From JBEVJC01 sp040510375 (GTDB lineage: Bacteria; Bacteroidota; Bacteroidia; Chitinophagales; Chitinophagaceae), in the NCBI GenBank assembly GCA_040510375.1, contig JBEVJC010000025.1, positions 62,001 to 126,000 on the forward strand: DNA of 64,000 bases. Reading direction: 5' to 3'. The position numbers and the translations under genes were made by a program. Position 1 is the stretch's first letter. Every line of letters starts with the position of its first letter. This document shows positions 52,847 to 62,617 of the stretch, piece after piece. The notes under the pieces were generated by a model. It was not told the origin of the DNA, searched no databases, and saw nothing but the letters and a program-made list of their open reading frames with translations.

Positions 52847-54088
52847 ATGGCTTCTACACTTCTTACCAATATAAAAGTCCTGGCCGGGGTGGGAACGGAA
52901 AATATCCTGCTTCGTGGCGCAGATCTCAAACGTCTTTCCAGTATCGAAGATGCATACCTGCTGATGGAAGATGGAATTATTGCGGGTTACGGCAGTATGG
53001 AAGATCTGGACAGTCCTGAATCCTATGCTGGCAATATCATCAATGCATCCGATCAGCTGGTACTGCCGGCCTGGTGCGATTCGCATACCCACCTGGTTTT
53101 TGCAGCAAGCAGGGAAGAAGAATTTGTGGACCGCATCCGGGGTGCTTCCTATGCGGAAATTGCAGCAAAGGGAGGGGGCATACTCAACTCTGCCGCCAAA
53201 CTTGCCGATGCCAGTGAAATGGAATTGCTCAGGTCGGCCTGGGGGCGTCTGCAGGAGATCATGCAACAGGGCACCGGTGCCGTAGAGATCAAGAGTGGAT
53301 ACGGACTCAGCATTGAATCGGAACTTAAAATGTTACGCGTTATCCGTCGCCTGAAAGACACTTCACCCATTCCTGTAAAATCCACCTTCCTGGGAGCCCA
53401 TACCTTTCCGCTTTCATATAAGGAAGATCATGAAACCTATATCCGCCAGATTATCGAAGACATGCTGCCGGTAATTGCACAGGAAGGACTGGCCGATTAC
53501 ATTGATGTATTTTGTGAGACGGGTTTTTTTTCTCCGCGGGAAATGGGGCGCATCTGCGAGGCAGGTAAACGCGTGGGACTTCGTCCCAAACTTCATGTAA
53601 ACCAGCTTAACAGCATCGGTGGAATTGAAGAAGCCATACGGCTCGATGCGCTGAGCGCTGATCACCTGGAAACCATGACCAGTGCCGATATCAGCCTGCT
53701 GGCAAATTCACCTGTAATCGGTACCCTGTTACCATCTGCTGCTTTTTTCCTGCGAATGGATTATCAACCCGCACGTGCACTCATTGATGCAGGAGCAGCA
53801 CTGGCACTGGCCAGTGATTTCAATCCCGGATCTTCCCCTTCGGGAAATATGAATTTTATTCTTTCCCTGGCCTGCATCCAGCTTCGGTTATTACCGGAAG
53901 AAGCAATCAATGCAGCTACCATTAACGGTGCATTTGCAATGGGTCTTGAAGAGGAAGTAGGCAGTATCCAGGTGGGTAAAAGGGCAAACCTTTTGTTGAC
54001 CCGCCCCATACCTTCCCTTGCTTACCTTCCTTATGCATTCGGAAGTTCATTAATCGATAAGGTGTTTATTAACGGGGAACCCGTTTGA
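52847..54088 (+). CDS. hutI: Imidazolonepropionase
   Basis: 413 residues. Zinc ligands His80 and His82 are in CDSHTH, with LVFAASREEEFVDRIRGASYAEIAAKGGGI following as in HutI. LHVNQLNSIGGIEEAI near 251-266 and ALASDFNPGSSPSGN near 317-331 give the other metal-site residues. It opens imidazolonepropionate to formiminoglutamate, the third step of histidine breakdown. A -7-like TTATATTG lies at 52835-52842. ftcD follows after 54 bp containing a hairpin. Confidence 0.96.
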   Translation: MASTLLTNIKVLAGVGTENILLRGADLKRLSSIEDAYLLMEDGIIAGYGSMEDLDSPESYAGNIINASDQLVLPAWCDSHTHLVFAASREEEFVDRIRGASYAEIAAKGGGILNSAAKLADASEMELLRSAWGRLQEIMQQGTGAVEIKSGYGLSIESELKMLRVIRRLKDTSPIPVKSTFLGAHTFPLSYKEDHETYIRQIIEDMLPVIAQEGLADYIDVFCETGFFSPREMGRICEAGKRVGLRPKLHVNQLNSIGGIEEAIRLDALSADHLETMTSADISLLANSPVIGTLLPSAAFFLRMDYQPARALIDAGAALALASDFNPGSSPSGNMNFILSLACIQLRLLPEEAINAATINGAFAMGLEEEVGSIQVGKRANLLLTRPIPSLAYLPYAFGSSLIDKVFINGEPV

Positions 54089-54113
54089 CGAAAACTTTTT
54101 TAATTTCACTTTT

Positions 54114-54136
54114 CCCTGCGTGGGCAGGGACTTTTT
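54114..54136 (+). terminator. Hairpin with T tract between hutI and ftcD
   Basis: CCCTGC (54114-54119) and GCAGGG (54124-54129) form a 6-bp stem with a GTGG loop, followed by AC and five T. It may be a weak terminator or attenuator that lowers ftcD-hutG expression relative to hutI. Confidence 0.4.
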
Positions 54137-54142
54137 CAAACT

Positions 54143-55825
54143 ATGATTATGCAACCCCTGATAGAATGTGTCCCCAATTTCAGTGAAGGCAACGACCTGT
54201 CCATCATCAAACAGATAACCGACGTAATAGAATCGGTGAATGGAGTCCGTTTATTAAATGTAGATCCGGGCCAGGCAACCAACCGCACGGTGGTAACCTT
54301 TGTCGGTCACCCCGATGCCGTTGTGGAAGCAGCCTTTCTCGCTATCCGCAAAGCAGGCGAGCTGATTGATATGTCCACACACCATGGCCAGCATCCGCGG
54401 ATGGGTGCCACCGATGTTTGTCCACTGATTCCCGTCTCAGGAATAAGCCTGGAAGCCACCGCAGAATATGCTGAAGTGCTTGCCAAAAGGGTAGGTACCG
54501 AACTCGGCATTCCCGTATATTTATATGAAGCTGCACAACCGGATAAATCACGCAGTAACCTTTCCGTGATCCGCGCAGGGGAGTATGAAAATTTTGCCAG
54601 CAAGATCAAACAGCCTGAATGGAAACCCGATTTTGGTCCGGCCGAAATGGATTTCAAAAGAGGTGCTACCGTGATCGGCGCACGTGATTTCCTGGTGGCT
54701 TATAATATTAACCTCAACACCACATCAGTAAGGCGGGCAAATGCCATTGCCTTTGATATACGTGAAGCGGGAAGGGTGAAACGGGAAAATGGAAAGCCGG
54801 TGCTGGATGAACATGGTTATCCGGTTTCCATACCTGGTTCTTTGAAAAGCGTAAAGGCAATTGGTTGGTTTATCCAGGAGTACGGAATCGCACAAATCTC
54901 CATTAATCTGACCAACCTGGCTGTAACGCCCGTCCATATTGCATTTGAGGAGGCAAGTAAACGCGCGGGCGAACGGGGTATCAGGGTAACGGGTAGTGAA
55001 CTCGTGGGACTTGTTCCCCTGAAATCGCTCCTTGATGCCGGCAGGTACTTCCTGGGAAAACAATCAAGATCGCGGGGAGTATCTGAAAAAGACCTGATCC
55101 ATATCGCCGTAAAATCGCTCGGTCTTGATGAACTTGGCCCTTTCAAACCCGAAGAAAAAATCATCGAATACAAACTCAGGGATCCGGCGTTGTCGGTAAT
55201 GATCAATCAGTCGCTGGCTGATTTTGCAGATGAAACAGCCAGTGAAAGTCCGGCCCCGGGCGGTGGTTCAATTGCCGCATATATGGGCGCACTGGGAGCT
55301 TCGCTTGCCACAATGGTAGCCAATCTTTCCTCCCATAAAAAAGGCTGGGACGAACGCTGGGAGGAATTCAGCGACTGGGCAGAAAAGGGCCAGTCGTTCA
55401 AGGAACGCCTGCTCAAACTGGTGGATGCCGATACCCATGCCTTTAACGGAATCATGGCGGCAATCGGACTACCCAAACTGACAGATGCGGAAAAGGCCTA
55501 CCGCACCCAGGCTCTCGCGGAAGCCACGCTGGTGGCCATCCAGGTGCCGTTCCAGGTGATGGAGATCTCGCTGGAAAGTATGGACCTGATCAGGGCTATG
55601 GTCCTGACCGGTAATCCCAACTCAGTCTCGGATGCAGGTGTAGGCGTGCTTTGCGCAAGGGCTGCCGTGATGGGTGCCTATATGAACGTGCGGATTAATG
55701 CGGCTTCCTACCGGCACCAGGAAAATGTGAAAGACATGGTGGACCGCGGACTCGAAATACAAAACAAATGTTTAGCTTTAGAGAACGAGATACTTCAAAT
55801 TGTCAATGAAAAAATAGGGATTTGA
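54143..55825 (+). CDS. ftcD: Bifunctional glutamate formimidoyltransferase / formimidoyl-THF cyclodeaminase
   Basis: 560 residues. The formiminotransferase half covers about 1-330 (ECVPNFSEG at the start, HHGQHPRMGATDVCPLIP near 81-98 with the catalytic His). The cyclodeaminase half covers about 355-560 (SPAPGGGSIAAYMGALGASLATMV near 369-392). Both halves look intact, as in the fused enzyme of animals. It moves the formimino group of formiminoglutamate to tetrahydrofolate and then releases ammonia to give methenyl-THF. hutG begins 1 nt after its stop. Confidence 0.94.
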   Translation: MIMQPLIECVPNFSEGNDLSIIKQITDVIESVNGVRLLNVDPGQATNRTVVTFVGHPDAVVEAAFLAIRKAGELIDMSTHHGQHPRMGATDVCPLIPVSGISLEATAEYAEVLAKRVGTELGIPVYLYEAAQPDKSRSNLSVIRAGEYENFASKIKQPEWKPDFGPAEMDFKRGATVIGARDFLVAYNINLNTTSVRRANAIAFDIREAGRVKRENGKPVLDEHGYPVSIPGSLKSVKAIGWFIQEYGIAQISINLTNLAVTPVHIAFEEASKRAGERGIRVTGSELVGLVPLKSLLDAGRYFLGKQSRSRGVSEKDLIHIAVKSLGLDELGPFKPEEKIIEYKLRDPALSVMINQSLADFADETASESPAPGGGSIAAYMGALGASLATMVANLSSHKKGWDERWEEFSDWAEKGQSFKERLLKLVDADTHAFNGIMAAIGLPKLTDAEKAYRTQALAEATLVAIQVPFQVMEISLESMDLIRAMVLTGNPNSVSDAGVGVLCARAAVMGAYMNVRINAASYRHQENVKDMVDRGLEIQNKCLALENEILQIVNEKIGI

Positions 55826-55826
55826 A

Positions 55827-56909
55827 ATGATCACCGCTCAACCCAGATCAACCATTCTTCCTCATCTGAAGCTTTACAACCGACAGGATATCGGCGCGTT
55901 GACCAGGGTGCGCAGGTTTGAAACCAAACTGGGTGAACGGCTGCATGTGCTGAAGCCAGGAGACGACCTGGTTTCCGGTATTGCTGCTTCCCCCGCCGCC
56001 TTCGTTCTGGTGGGAATTCCGGAAGATATAGGAACAAAGGGCAATGAAGGGAAGGCAGGTGCTGATACCTTGTGGACACCATTCCTGCAGAGTTTCCTGA
56101 ATATCCAGAGTAATGATTTCCTTGATGGCAATGAGATTCTCCTTCTCGGTCATTTCGATTTTGGCGATATAGAATACCTGATTGATACCACCGCTACAAG
56201 TGGTGATGAAAAAACAGTTGCCTACCGGCATGCAGTGAATACCATTGATGATGAGGTGGAGAAGCTGATGAAAACAATTACCGAGCTGGGTAAACTGCCT
56301 ATCGTGATTGGTGGGGGCCATAATAATTCATATCCCATAATTAAAGGTGCTGCCAAGGGCTGGTTCAAGGCCGGTGTTATTCCACTGGCACAGATCAATT
56401 GTGTAAACCTTGATGCACATGCCCATTACCGCCCCCTGGAGGGCCGGCACAGTGGTAATGCCTATCGTTATGCCGATGAGGATGGTTACCTGCAGAAGTA
56501 TTGCGTGGTGGGTATTCACGAGAATTACCTTCCCCAGAATGTTTGGATGGACATGGTAAACAATCCCTTTATCGACTGTATAACTTTTGAGGATATTTTC
56601 GTTCACCAGAAACGAACCTTTATGCAGGCGGTTGCTCATGCAACAGCTTTTACGGGCGACCTGCTTTCCGGGATCGACCTTGATCTTGATGCGGTGCAGC
56701 AATCGCTGAGTGCAGATATGACACCGGTTGGGGTGAGTGCCATCCAGGCGCGACAATACATTTCTTATACGGCAGGTGATCTTCGTCCCGCCTATCTCTA
56801 TATCTCGGAAGGCGCTACCCGCCTGCCCGATGGAAGGGTGGATGGCAGCAGTGCCAAACTGGTGAGTTACCTGGTGAGTGATTTTATAAAAGCACTCAAA
56901 CCTGTTTAA
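55827..56909 (+). CDS. hutG: Formimidoylglutamase-like ureohydrolase
   Basis: 360 residues of the arginase superfamily. Metal-site residues are His165 (GGGHNNS), Asp196 and His198 in NLDAHAHYRP, and Asp284/Asp286 in SGIDLDLDAV. The usual DAHxD motif reads DAHAH, so His200 takes the place of the expected ligand Asp. Context in the hut operon points to cleavage of formiminoglutamate to glutamate and formamide. Because FtcD is encoded just before it, the two could be alternative routes or this one may have changed substrate. It overlaps the patatin gene tail to tail by 4 bp. Confidence 0.85.
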   Translation: MITAQPRSTILPHLKLYNRQDIGALTRVRRFETKLGERLHVLKPGDDLVSGIAASPAAFVLVGIPEDIGTKGNEGKAGADTLWTPFLQSFLNIQSNDFLDGNEILLLGHFDFGDIEYLIDTTATSGDEKTVAYRHAVNTIDDEVEKLMKTITELGKLPIVIGGGHNNSYPIIKGAAKGWFKAGVIPLAQINCVNLDAHAHYRPLEGRHSGNAYRYADEDGYLQKYCVVGIHENYLPQNVWMDMVNNPFIDCITFEDIFVHQKRTFMQAVAHATAFTGDLLSGIDLDLDAVQQSLSADMTPVGVSAIQARQYISYTAGDLRPAYLYISEGATRLPDGRVDGSSAKLVSYLVSDFIKALKPV

Positions 56910-59137
56910 AAAGGGATGCCCAGATTGACATAGGTCTGCACGCGCCTGGTCTGGTCGCAGTACATTACACTGAGGTCGAGCGGACCCAATGCAAAATTAT
57001 AAGAGAACGTCAGGGCATAACCGGAAAAGAAATTTTTTGTGTCAAAAAATTCGCTCTGGGTCAGAAAATTATTGAAGAGAATATTTGCACGCGCTGTTGC
57101 ATAGGCACCGGCAAAAAGCTGACGCCGTACTCCGCCCAGTAAGGTTGCTATCGAAGAAGAATATAATGTTGCTTCCTGGAATCCGGAAAAGATTACCTGG
57201 TTACGGAACATCCGGGTCATACCTCCAACTATAAATTCATTCCCTACATGGTTGGAATAATTGAAGTTGATCCCGTTCTGGATCTGCATGAACAGGGTTG
57301 TTTTTACACCGGTGGGTACATAACCTTCAGCAATGGCCCAGGTGCGGAAGTAAGGACTGGTACCGATTGTAAGGGAATCGGGATCATTGGGGATCCTGCC
57401 ATTGACCAGGAAATTGATGCGCTCCCGCTGGTGCAGCACCTGTCCGCCTTCCACCTCAATCCGGATTCCACGTCTGGGATAGGTATTCCGGTCGAGTGTA
57501 TTGAATTTCAGGTAGGAAAAGACGGTTGAGAAATTACTGCTTCCTTTTAATTCTATTTCCCTGGATAAAGTTGGTTCATACTGGATCCATTCAAATTTAT
57601 GACCGATACCAAGTGTAATATTCCTGGTGGGAGAGTAGTGCAGTTTCTGCACCAGGTCCCAGTTATTCTGTTTGTAAATCCCGGTTTGTTTTACCTGGTC
57701 ATAGGTATTAAAATCGAAACGGTCCAGCTGTGTCTTTAAGGTGAACCCCCAATATTTTAATCGTCCCAGGTATTGAAGATGTTCCCCTTTGATGCGGAAG
57801 CTTTCGCCCAGGTTAATGGCAGCCAGGCTCCTGGAATTGGGCAGGAAAAAATTCCTGCTGGTGATATTGCCGATCAGTCCGATCCCGGAAAACCGGTTGT
57901 AATGCAGACCAGCTTTAAGATAGGTAAGCGGGTTTTCTTCCACATTAAATGTAATCCTGTAGGTGCCATCGGGCAGGGGTGTAATGGCATACACGATGCG
58001 GCTGTAGTAACGTGATCCAAATGCCTTACGGATCATGTTATTCAGTTCGGCTGCATTATAGGAATGATTCACCCGAAAGCCCATGGTATTGGTAAAGAAT
58101 GATTGCCTGGTATTCTTCAGGCCATTGACTTTATAAGAGGAAACAAGAATGGGTTTTGATTCAGGAAGGCGGTCGGTCTTTTTTTCTTCCACTCCGTAAA
58201 TGGCGTCCAGCGAGTCTTTCAGCTGTTTGAAGCGGGGATATAGTTCACGTCCACGTTCAACTCCTTTCTGCATGATCTCAAACGCATTACTGAAGCTGCC
58301 CATATTATAATCAGGCAGGTCAAAATGAATATAGATATCACAAAGCGGAACTTCCTGTTTATTATCCTCGGCTTCCCGGAAGAAAGCAATCTGTAATAGG
58401 AGATGAATGATATTTTTTATTTTGTCGGATGGTAACAGACCCGTTGCCACCGTGCTGCCGATCACATAATCGGCTCCCATTTCTTTCACATCACGCACCG
58501 GGAAGTTGCGGCTGATACCACCATCCACCAGGGTCTGGCCTTCATATTCAGATGTGGTAAAAACAGAAGGGATCGACATACTGCTTCTTACTGCCGAGAT
58601 GATCTCGCCTTGTTTCAGTACAACGGCTTCACCGGTACCAACGTCGGTGGCAATACACCGGAAGGGAATGCTGAATTTATTGAAGTCCTTGATATCATGA
58701 ACAGGGAAAAAGAATTCGGAAAGTTTCAGCCAGAGTTCCTGCCCTTCGAGAAAACCGGTACTGATTTTAAAGCGGTTTTTTACCCAGGGGAGTTCAATAT
58801 CGTATTTGCCATACTCATCTTTCTCTTCCATGATTAAACTGCGAAGTCCGCTCTGGTTGCTTAACAGTTGTTCCCAATCGATGGTGTAGGCCAGCTTTTC
58901 AATGGTATCAGCGGAATAACCCACGGCATACAGGCTGCCGATGATGGCACCCATGCTGGTACCTGTAACATAGTTGACATTGATACCTGCCGAGTCGATG
59001 GCTTTAAGTATACCGATATGTGCAAGGCCCTTGGCTCCGCCACCACTTAGTGTGACACCAATGGTTGGCCGCTTTTTCTGGGAACTAGCGTGAAGACCGC
59101 AGACGAGAAGGAATAGTACAGGAAGTATACGCTTCAT
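56906..59137 (-). CDS. Patatin-like phospholipase with C-terminal BamA-type barrel
   Basis: 743 residues with a signal peptide (MKRILPVLFLLVCGLHASSQ). The patatin domain (about 24-290) has the oxyanion motif GGGAKG (32-37), nucleophile Ser61 in GTSMG and the catalytic Asp in DGG near 207. A POTRA-like segment (about 320-405) and a surface-antigen D15 barrel (about 410-743, ending YVNLGIPF) follow, the layout of PlpD-type type Vd secretion proteins. The lipase domain would be exposed by, or work at, the outer membrane. It lies 36 bp after the ABC-F gene on the same strand. Confidence 0.93.
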   Translation of the reverse strand: MKRILPVLFLLVCGLHASSQKKRPTIGVTLSGGGAKGLAHIGILKAIDSAGINVNYVTGTSMGAIIGSLYAVGYSADTIEKLAYTIDWEQLLSNQSGLRSLIMEEKDEYGKYDIELPWVKNRFKISTGFLEGQELWLKLSEFFFPVHDIKDFNKFSIPFRCIATDVGTGEAVVLKQGEIISAVRSSMSIPSVFTTSEYEGQTLVDGGISRNFPVRDVKEMGADYVIGSTVATGLLPSDKIKNIIHLLLQIAFFREAEDNKQEVPLCDIYIHFDLPDYNMGSFSNAFEIMQKGVERGRELYPRFKQLKDSLDAIYGVEEKKTDRLPESKPILVSSYKVNGLKNTRQSFFTNTMGFRVNHSYNAAELNNMIRKAFGSRYYSRIVYAITPLPDGTYRITFNVEENPLTYLKAGLHYNRFSGIGLIGNITSRNFFLPNSRSLAAINLGESFRIKGEHLQYLGRLKYWGFTLKTQLDRFDFNTYDQVKQTGIYKQNNWDLVQKLHYSPTRNITLGIGHKFEWIQYEPTLSREIELKGSSNFSTVFSYLKFNTLDRNTYPRRGIRIEVEGGQVLHQRERINFLVNGRIPNDPDSLTIGTSPYFRTWAIAEGYVPTGVKTTLFMQIQNGINFNYSNHVGNEFIVGGMTRMFRNQVIFSGFQEATLYSSSIATLLGGVRRQLFAGAYATARANILFNNFLTQSEFFDTKNFFSGYALTFSYNFALGPLDLSVMYCDQTRRVQTYVNLGIPF

Positions 59138-59173
59138 TCAGTCGGATAAATAATATAGTGAAGATAGCCTGTT

Positions 59174-61156
59174 TTACCCCTCGTTGCTTTCCAGCAACAT
59201 TATCTTCTCAAATACCTGTTCATAATCTTTTCCCAGCGATACCAGTTTATCCGACACTACCTTATAAGCTGTTTCTGTCTTTACAAACTTATCGCGGTCA
59301 GTATAGGTGCCCGGTTCGGCCAGTGCCGCTTCCAGCACAAGTTTCTCCTTGCTGAGTTCTGCAATCTGTTCTTCCAGTTGCTGGAACAGGCGTTGTTGTT
59401 TCTGGAGTTCTTTTTTATTTTCCTTGTTAACTGGCGCCGATGCTGATGCCTTTGGCGGAGGGGCAGTTACTACAGGTTCAGGATTTTTTTTTTGATTGTT
59501 CCGGTCGCCCGGTTCATTCCCCTTTTTTTCCTTTTTCTGGTTTTTTGGATCCTGTTTGGCCATACGTTCTTTCCAGGCTACATATTCGTCGTACCCGCCT
59601 TTAAATTCCTTGATCTCATGATCAACTATTTCCCAGATCTTGTTGGCGGTCCTGGATACGAAATAACGGTCGTGACTCACCAGGATCAGGCTTCCCTGGT
59701 ACTTGGTCAGTGCATCAATAAGCAGGTCGCAGCTATGCATGTCCAGGTGGTTGGTTGGCTCATCCAGCATAAGGAAGTTCGCCTTGCTGATCATGGTCTT
59801 CGCAAGTGCTACCCGGGCTTTTTCACCACCACTCAGCACCTTGATTTTTTTATCTGCATCATCACCGCTGAAGAGGAAACAACCAAGGGTGGTACGTAGT
59901 TCCACATCGGTCATCTGGCTGCCGCATTCCCTCATTTCATCGATAATGGTATTGTTGATGTTCAATGCTTCCAGCTGGTGCTGTGCATAAAAACTTTCTT
60001 CCACGTTATGGCCCCATTTGCGTTCACCTTCTGCCGGTTCCACACCAGCAATGATCCGCAGCAGGGTTGATTTACCTTTTCCGTTTGCACCAATAAGGGC
60101 GATCTTGTCGCCGCGGTCGATCTCGGCACTGGCATGATCCACAATTATATTTTCGCCGAATTGTTTATGGATGTCTTTCAGTTCCACCAGTACACGGCCT
60201 GGTGTTTTATCCACCCGGAAATTGATACGGATATTTGGTCGCTCCAGCGATACGTCTTCGATGCGGTCAAGCCTGTCGAGCCGCTTCTGGATACTTTGTG
60301 CCGCAGCGGCCTTGCTGGCCTTGGCTTTGAAGCGTTCTACGAAACGTTCCTGCTGGCGGATATAGTCCTGCTGGTTTTCAAAAGCCTTCTGTTGCATTTC
60401 TATGCGGATGGCCTTTTCCTTTTCGTAATAGTCAAAGTTACCGGTATAAATATGCAGCTGTTGCTGGTATACTTCCACAATCTTGGTCACCATCCGGTTG
60501 AGGAAATATTTATCGTGACTCACGATTACCACTGAACCCTGGTAATGCAGCAGGTATTTTTCCAGCCATTCAATGGATGGAAGGTCAAGGTGGTTGGTAG
60601 GTTCATCCAGCAGCAGCAGGTCGGGTGCCTGCAGGATCATTTTTGCAAGGAGTACACGCATTCGCCATCCCCCGCTGAATTCTTTATAGGGACGTTGCAG
60701 GTCTTCATTTGGAAAACCAAGTCCCTGTAAAACTTCTTCTGTCCGGTGATGGATATCATAACCGCCGAGTGTTTCCAGTTCATGGAGTTTGTCGGAATAT
60801 TCGTACAGGGTTTTTTCATCTCCCGTCCGTTCCAGTTCTTTTCCCAGGTGTTCGATTTCCTTTTCCAGCTGGATCACTTTTTCAAAGGCGCCGAGGGCAA
60901 CCTGCAGGATCGATTCGGTGGTATCAAAACTCAGCAGGTCCTGGTGAAGGTAACCGATAGAAGTGGTGCGGCTGCGTTCAACCGTACCGGCAGAGGGGCT
61001 GTACTGCCCGACAAGCAGTTTTAGAATAGTTGACTTGCCGGTTCCATTGTAGCCGATCAGTCCGATCCTTTCCCCGGGCTGGATATGCCAGGTCGCTTCT
61101 TCAATGATCACTCTTGCTCCGAACTCAAACGTAACATTTTGTAAACCCGCTAACAT
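59174..61156 (-). CDS. ABC-F family ATPase
   Basis: 660 residues, with no membrane segment. Two ABC domains: Walker A GYNGTGKST near 35-43 and signature FSGGW near 160, then GANGKGKST near 347-355 and LSGGEKAR near 432-439, each followed by a LLLDEPTNHLD-type Walker B. The linker between the domains and a charged C-terminal coiled coil (about 560-660) are typical of Uup/YdiF-like members. ABC-F proteins act on the ribosome in translation or antibiotic protection. Exact subfamily is uncertain. Confidence 0.93.
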   Translation of the reverse strand: MLAGLQNVTFEFGARVIIEEATWHIQPGERIGLIGYNGTGKSTILKLLVGQYSPSAGTVERSRTTSIGYLHQDLLSFDTTESILQVALGAFEKVIQLEKEIEHLGKELERTGDEKTLYEYSDKLHELETLGGYDIHHRTEEVLQGLGFPNEDLQRPYKEFSGGWRMRVLLAKMILQAPDLLLLDEPTNHLDLPSIEWLEKYLLHYQGSVVIVSHDKYFLNRMVTKIVEVYQQQLHIYTGNFDYYEKEKAIRIEMQQKAFENQQDYIRQQERFVERFKAKASKAAAAQSIQKRLDRLDRIEDVSLERPNIRINFRVDKTPGRVLVELKDIHKQFGENIIVDHASAEIDRGDKIALIGANGKGKSTLLRIIAGVEPAEGERKWGHNVEESFYAQHQLEALNINNTIIDEMRECGSQMTDVELRTTLGCFLFSGDDADKKIKVLSGGEKARVALAKTMISKANFLMLDEPTNHLDMHSCDLLIDALTKYQGSLILVSHDRYFVSRTANKIWEIVDHEIKEFKGGYDEYVAWKERMAKQDPKNQKKEKKGNEPGDRNNQKKNPEPVVTAPPPKASASAPVNKENKKELQKQQRLFQQLEEQIAELSKEKLVLEAALAEPGTYTDRDKFVKTETAYKVVSDKLVSLGKDYEQVFEKIMLLESNEG

Positions 61157-61184
61157 AGAAACCTGCCTTTTTAAAAATTAAGTG

Positions 61185-61192
61185 CAAAAATA
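61185..61192 (-). promoter_or_regulatory. -7 promoter box of the ABC-F gene
   Basis: The minus strand reads TATTTTTG, a full consensus match about 28 nt before the start codon. It is separated by only 29 bp from the divergent box at 61222. Confidence 0.5.
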
Positions 61193-61221
61193 ATGGATTA
61201 GCACTTGCCGTCCCCGCTATT

Positions 61222-61229
61222 TATCTTTG
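61222..61229 (+). promoter_or_regulatory. -7 promoter box of the DUF3347 gene
   Basis: TATCTTTG is a full consensus match, 17 nt before ATG 61247. No TTG is found at the standard spacing. Confidence 0.55.
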
Positions 61230-61246
61230 CGAAAACTAATTAGTCT

Positions 61247-61894
61247 ATGAAAAAAGTATTGGCGATAGTCGGGATTCTCGTACTCTTTGCAGCGGGTTAC
61301 CTGTTGTGGGCGTTCAAATTCAGGACGGGAAAAAGAGAGAAGGGACCAAAACCCGTTTCCCTGGCTGTCAGTAAACATACTGACGCATTTAATCAGTCGG
61401 CCGAACAGGTTCTCAATACTTATTATGATCTCACCGAAGCATTTGTTAACTGGGATTCCGTAAAGGTCAATACCGTTGCCGGTAATTTGCTGCTGGCACT
61501 GGACTCGCTGACACTGGAAGACCTGCGTAAAGACACCGCTATATATGAATCTGCACTTGACCCACTCGTGAATTCAAAATCCAGTGTGGGCGCGATTATC
61601 GCCGGACCCACACTGGAACAGAAAAGAGTTGCATTGAATACACTTTCGGAAAACCTGATGTTACTGATGGTAGTTATCAAGTACGACCGGGCCAAAATGT
61701 ACTGGCAGGAATGCCCCATGGCCTTCGGTGAGGATAATTCCGGGTTCTGGCTTAGCAGGACCGATATCGTCCGTAATCCATACATGGGATTAAAACATCC
61801 GAAGTACAAGGACGGAATGCTGGAATGCGGTGGTCCGAAGGATACCATCAATTTCACCGTTCCCGATACAGCTACTCTCCGGAAGGAACTTTAA
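61247..61894 (+). CDS. DUF3347 domain-containing protein, membrane-anchored
   Basis: 215 residues with one N-terminal anchor (MKKVLAIVGILVLFAAGYLLWAF). The DUF3347 domain (about 48-200) is helical, with YYDLTEAFVNWDSVKVNTVAGNLLLAL and the hallmark YWQECPMAFGEDNSGFWLS near 155-173. Cysteines in ECPMAF and MLECGGP may bind metal, since DUF3347 often occurs with CusB-like copper/silver efflux proteins. No efflux gene is adjacent. It diverges from the ABC-F gene. Confidence 0.88.
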   Translation: MKKVLAIVGILVLFAAGYLLWAFKFRTGKREKGPKPVSLAVSKHTDAFNQSAEQVLNTYYDLTEAFVNWDSVKVNTVAGNLLLALDSLTLEDLRKDTAIYESALDPLVNSKSSVGAIIAGPTLEQKRVALNTLSENLMLLMVVIKYDRAKMYWQECPMAFGEDNSGFWLSRTDIVRNPYMGLKHPKYKDGMLECGGPKDTINFTVPDTATLRKEL

Positions 61895-61897
61895 TTT

Positions 61898-62557
61898 TTA
61901 TTTTTTCTTCATCTGGTTAATGGGGAACAGCAGTCCGATATTTATTCCTATTCCCCTGTTTTTATAATTTTCGGAAGAAGAAACGTCTTCATCAAAAATT
62001 CCTGTTAAGCCGTGTGCGTAGGTAATGTCGGCGTTCAGCCATTTATTACCATCTATACGAAAGTTGGCTCCCACACCGCCATTCAGGCCAAAGTCGAATG
62101 TTTTGGCAACGTCTTTTGCTTTTTGTGTCTGGACTGTTTCACCGTCGATTTTTGTCTTGTTTTCACCACCCACCAGAAATCCGAATGATGGACCCAGGAA
62201 TACTTTAGGCCGCACCCTGTCGCCCAATTGTTCAAAGAAATAAATACCCTGTATCGGAACGCGGATATAATTCAGGCGAAAAATCTGTTCCTGTTCTCCA
62301 CCGTCAGAATTACTGAACTTACCCCCCTCACTGGAGAATTTGACATCGGCACTGATACCCCAGTCGCTTACAAAACTATAAACGAGTTTTGCCCCGATAT
62401 TATAAGTAGGATGGAAGTCGCGGTTGAAATCCTCTGCATCATCGGGAACACTGAGCCAGCCATGACCAAAACCCAGGGTGGGTCCGAATGAAAGGTTTTG
62501 TGCATTAAGGGTACCGGCAATCAGAATGATTGCCAGCAGGGATAAAATCTTTTTCAT
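61898..62557 (-). CDS. Outer-membrane beta-barrel protein (PorT-like family)
   Basis: 219 residues with a signal peptide (MKKILSLLAIILIAGTLNAQ). The rest shows barrel strands with glycine/aromatic alternation (FGPTLGFGHGWLSV, GAKLVYSFVSDWGISADVKFSSEGG, PKVFLGPSFGFLVGG, FGLNGGVGANFRI), as in the porin-family/PorT-like proteins abundant in Bacteroidota. Function unknown. It lies 3 bp from the end of the convergent DUF3347 gene. Confidence 0.82.
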   Translation of the reverse strand: MKKILSLLAIILIAGTLNAQNLSFGPTLGFGHGWLSVPDDAEDFNRDFHPTYNIGAKLVYSFVSDWGISADVKFSSEGGKFSNSDGGEQEQIFRLNYIRVPIQGIYFFEQLGDRVRPKVFLGPSFGFLVGGENKTKIDGETVQTQKAKDVAKTFDFGLNGGVGANFRIDGNKWLNADITYAHGLTGIFDEDVSSSENYKNRGIGINIGLLFPINQMKKK

Positions 62558-62617
62558 AAAGTTTTAGGTTTGTTTTCAACACATAGGTTAAAAAAACCAT
62601 GCCACATGTGGTGATTA

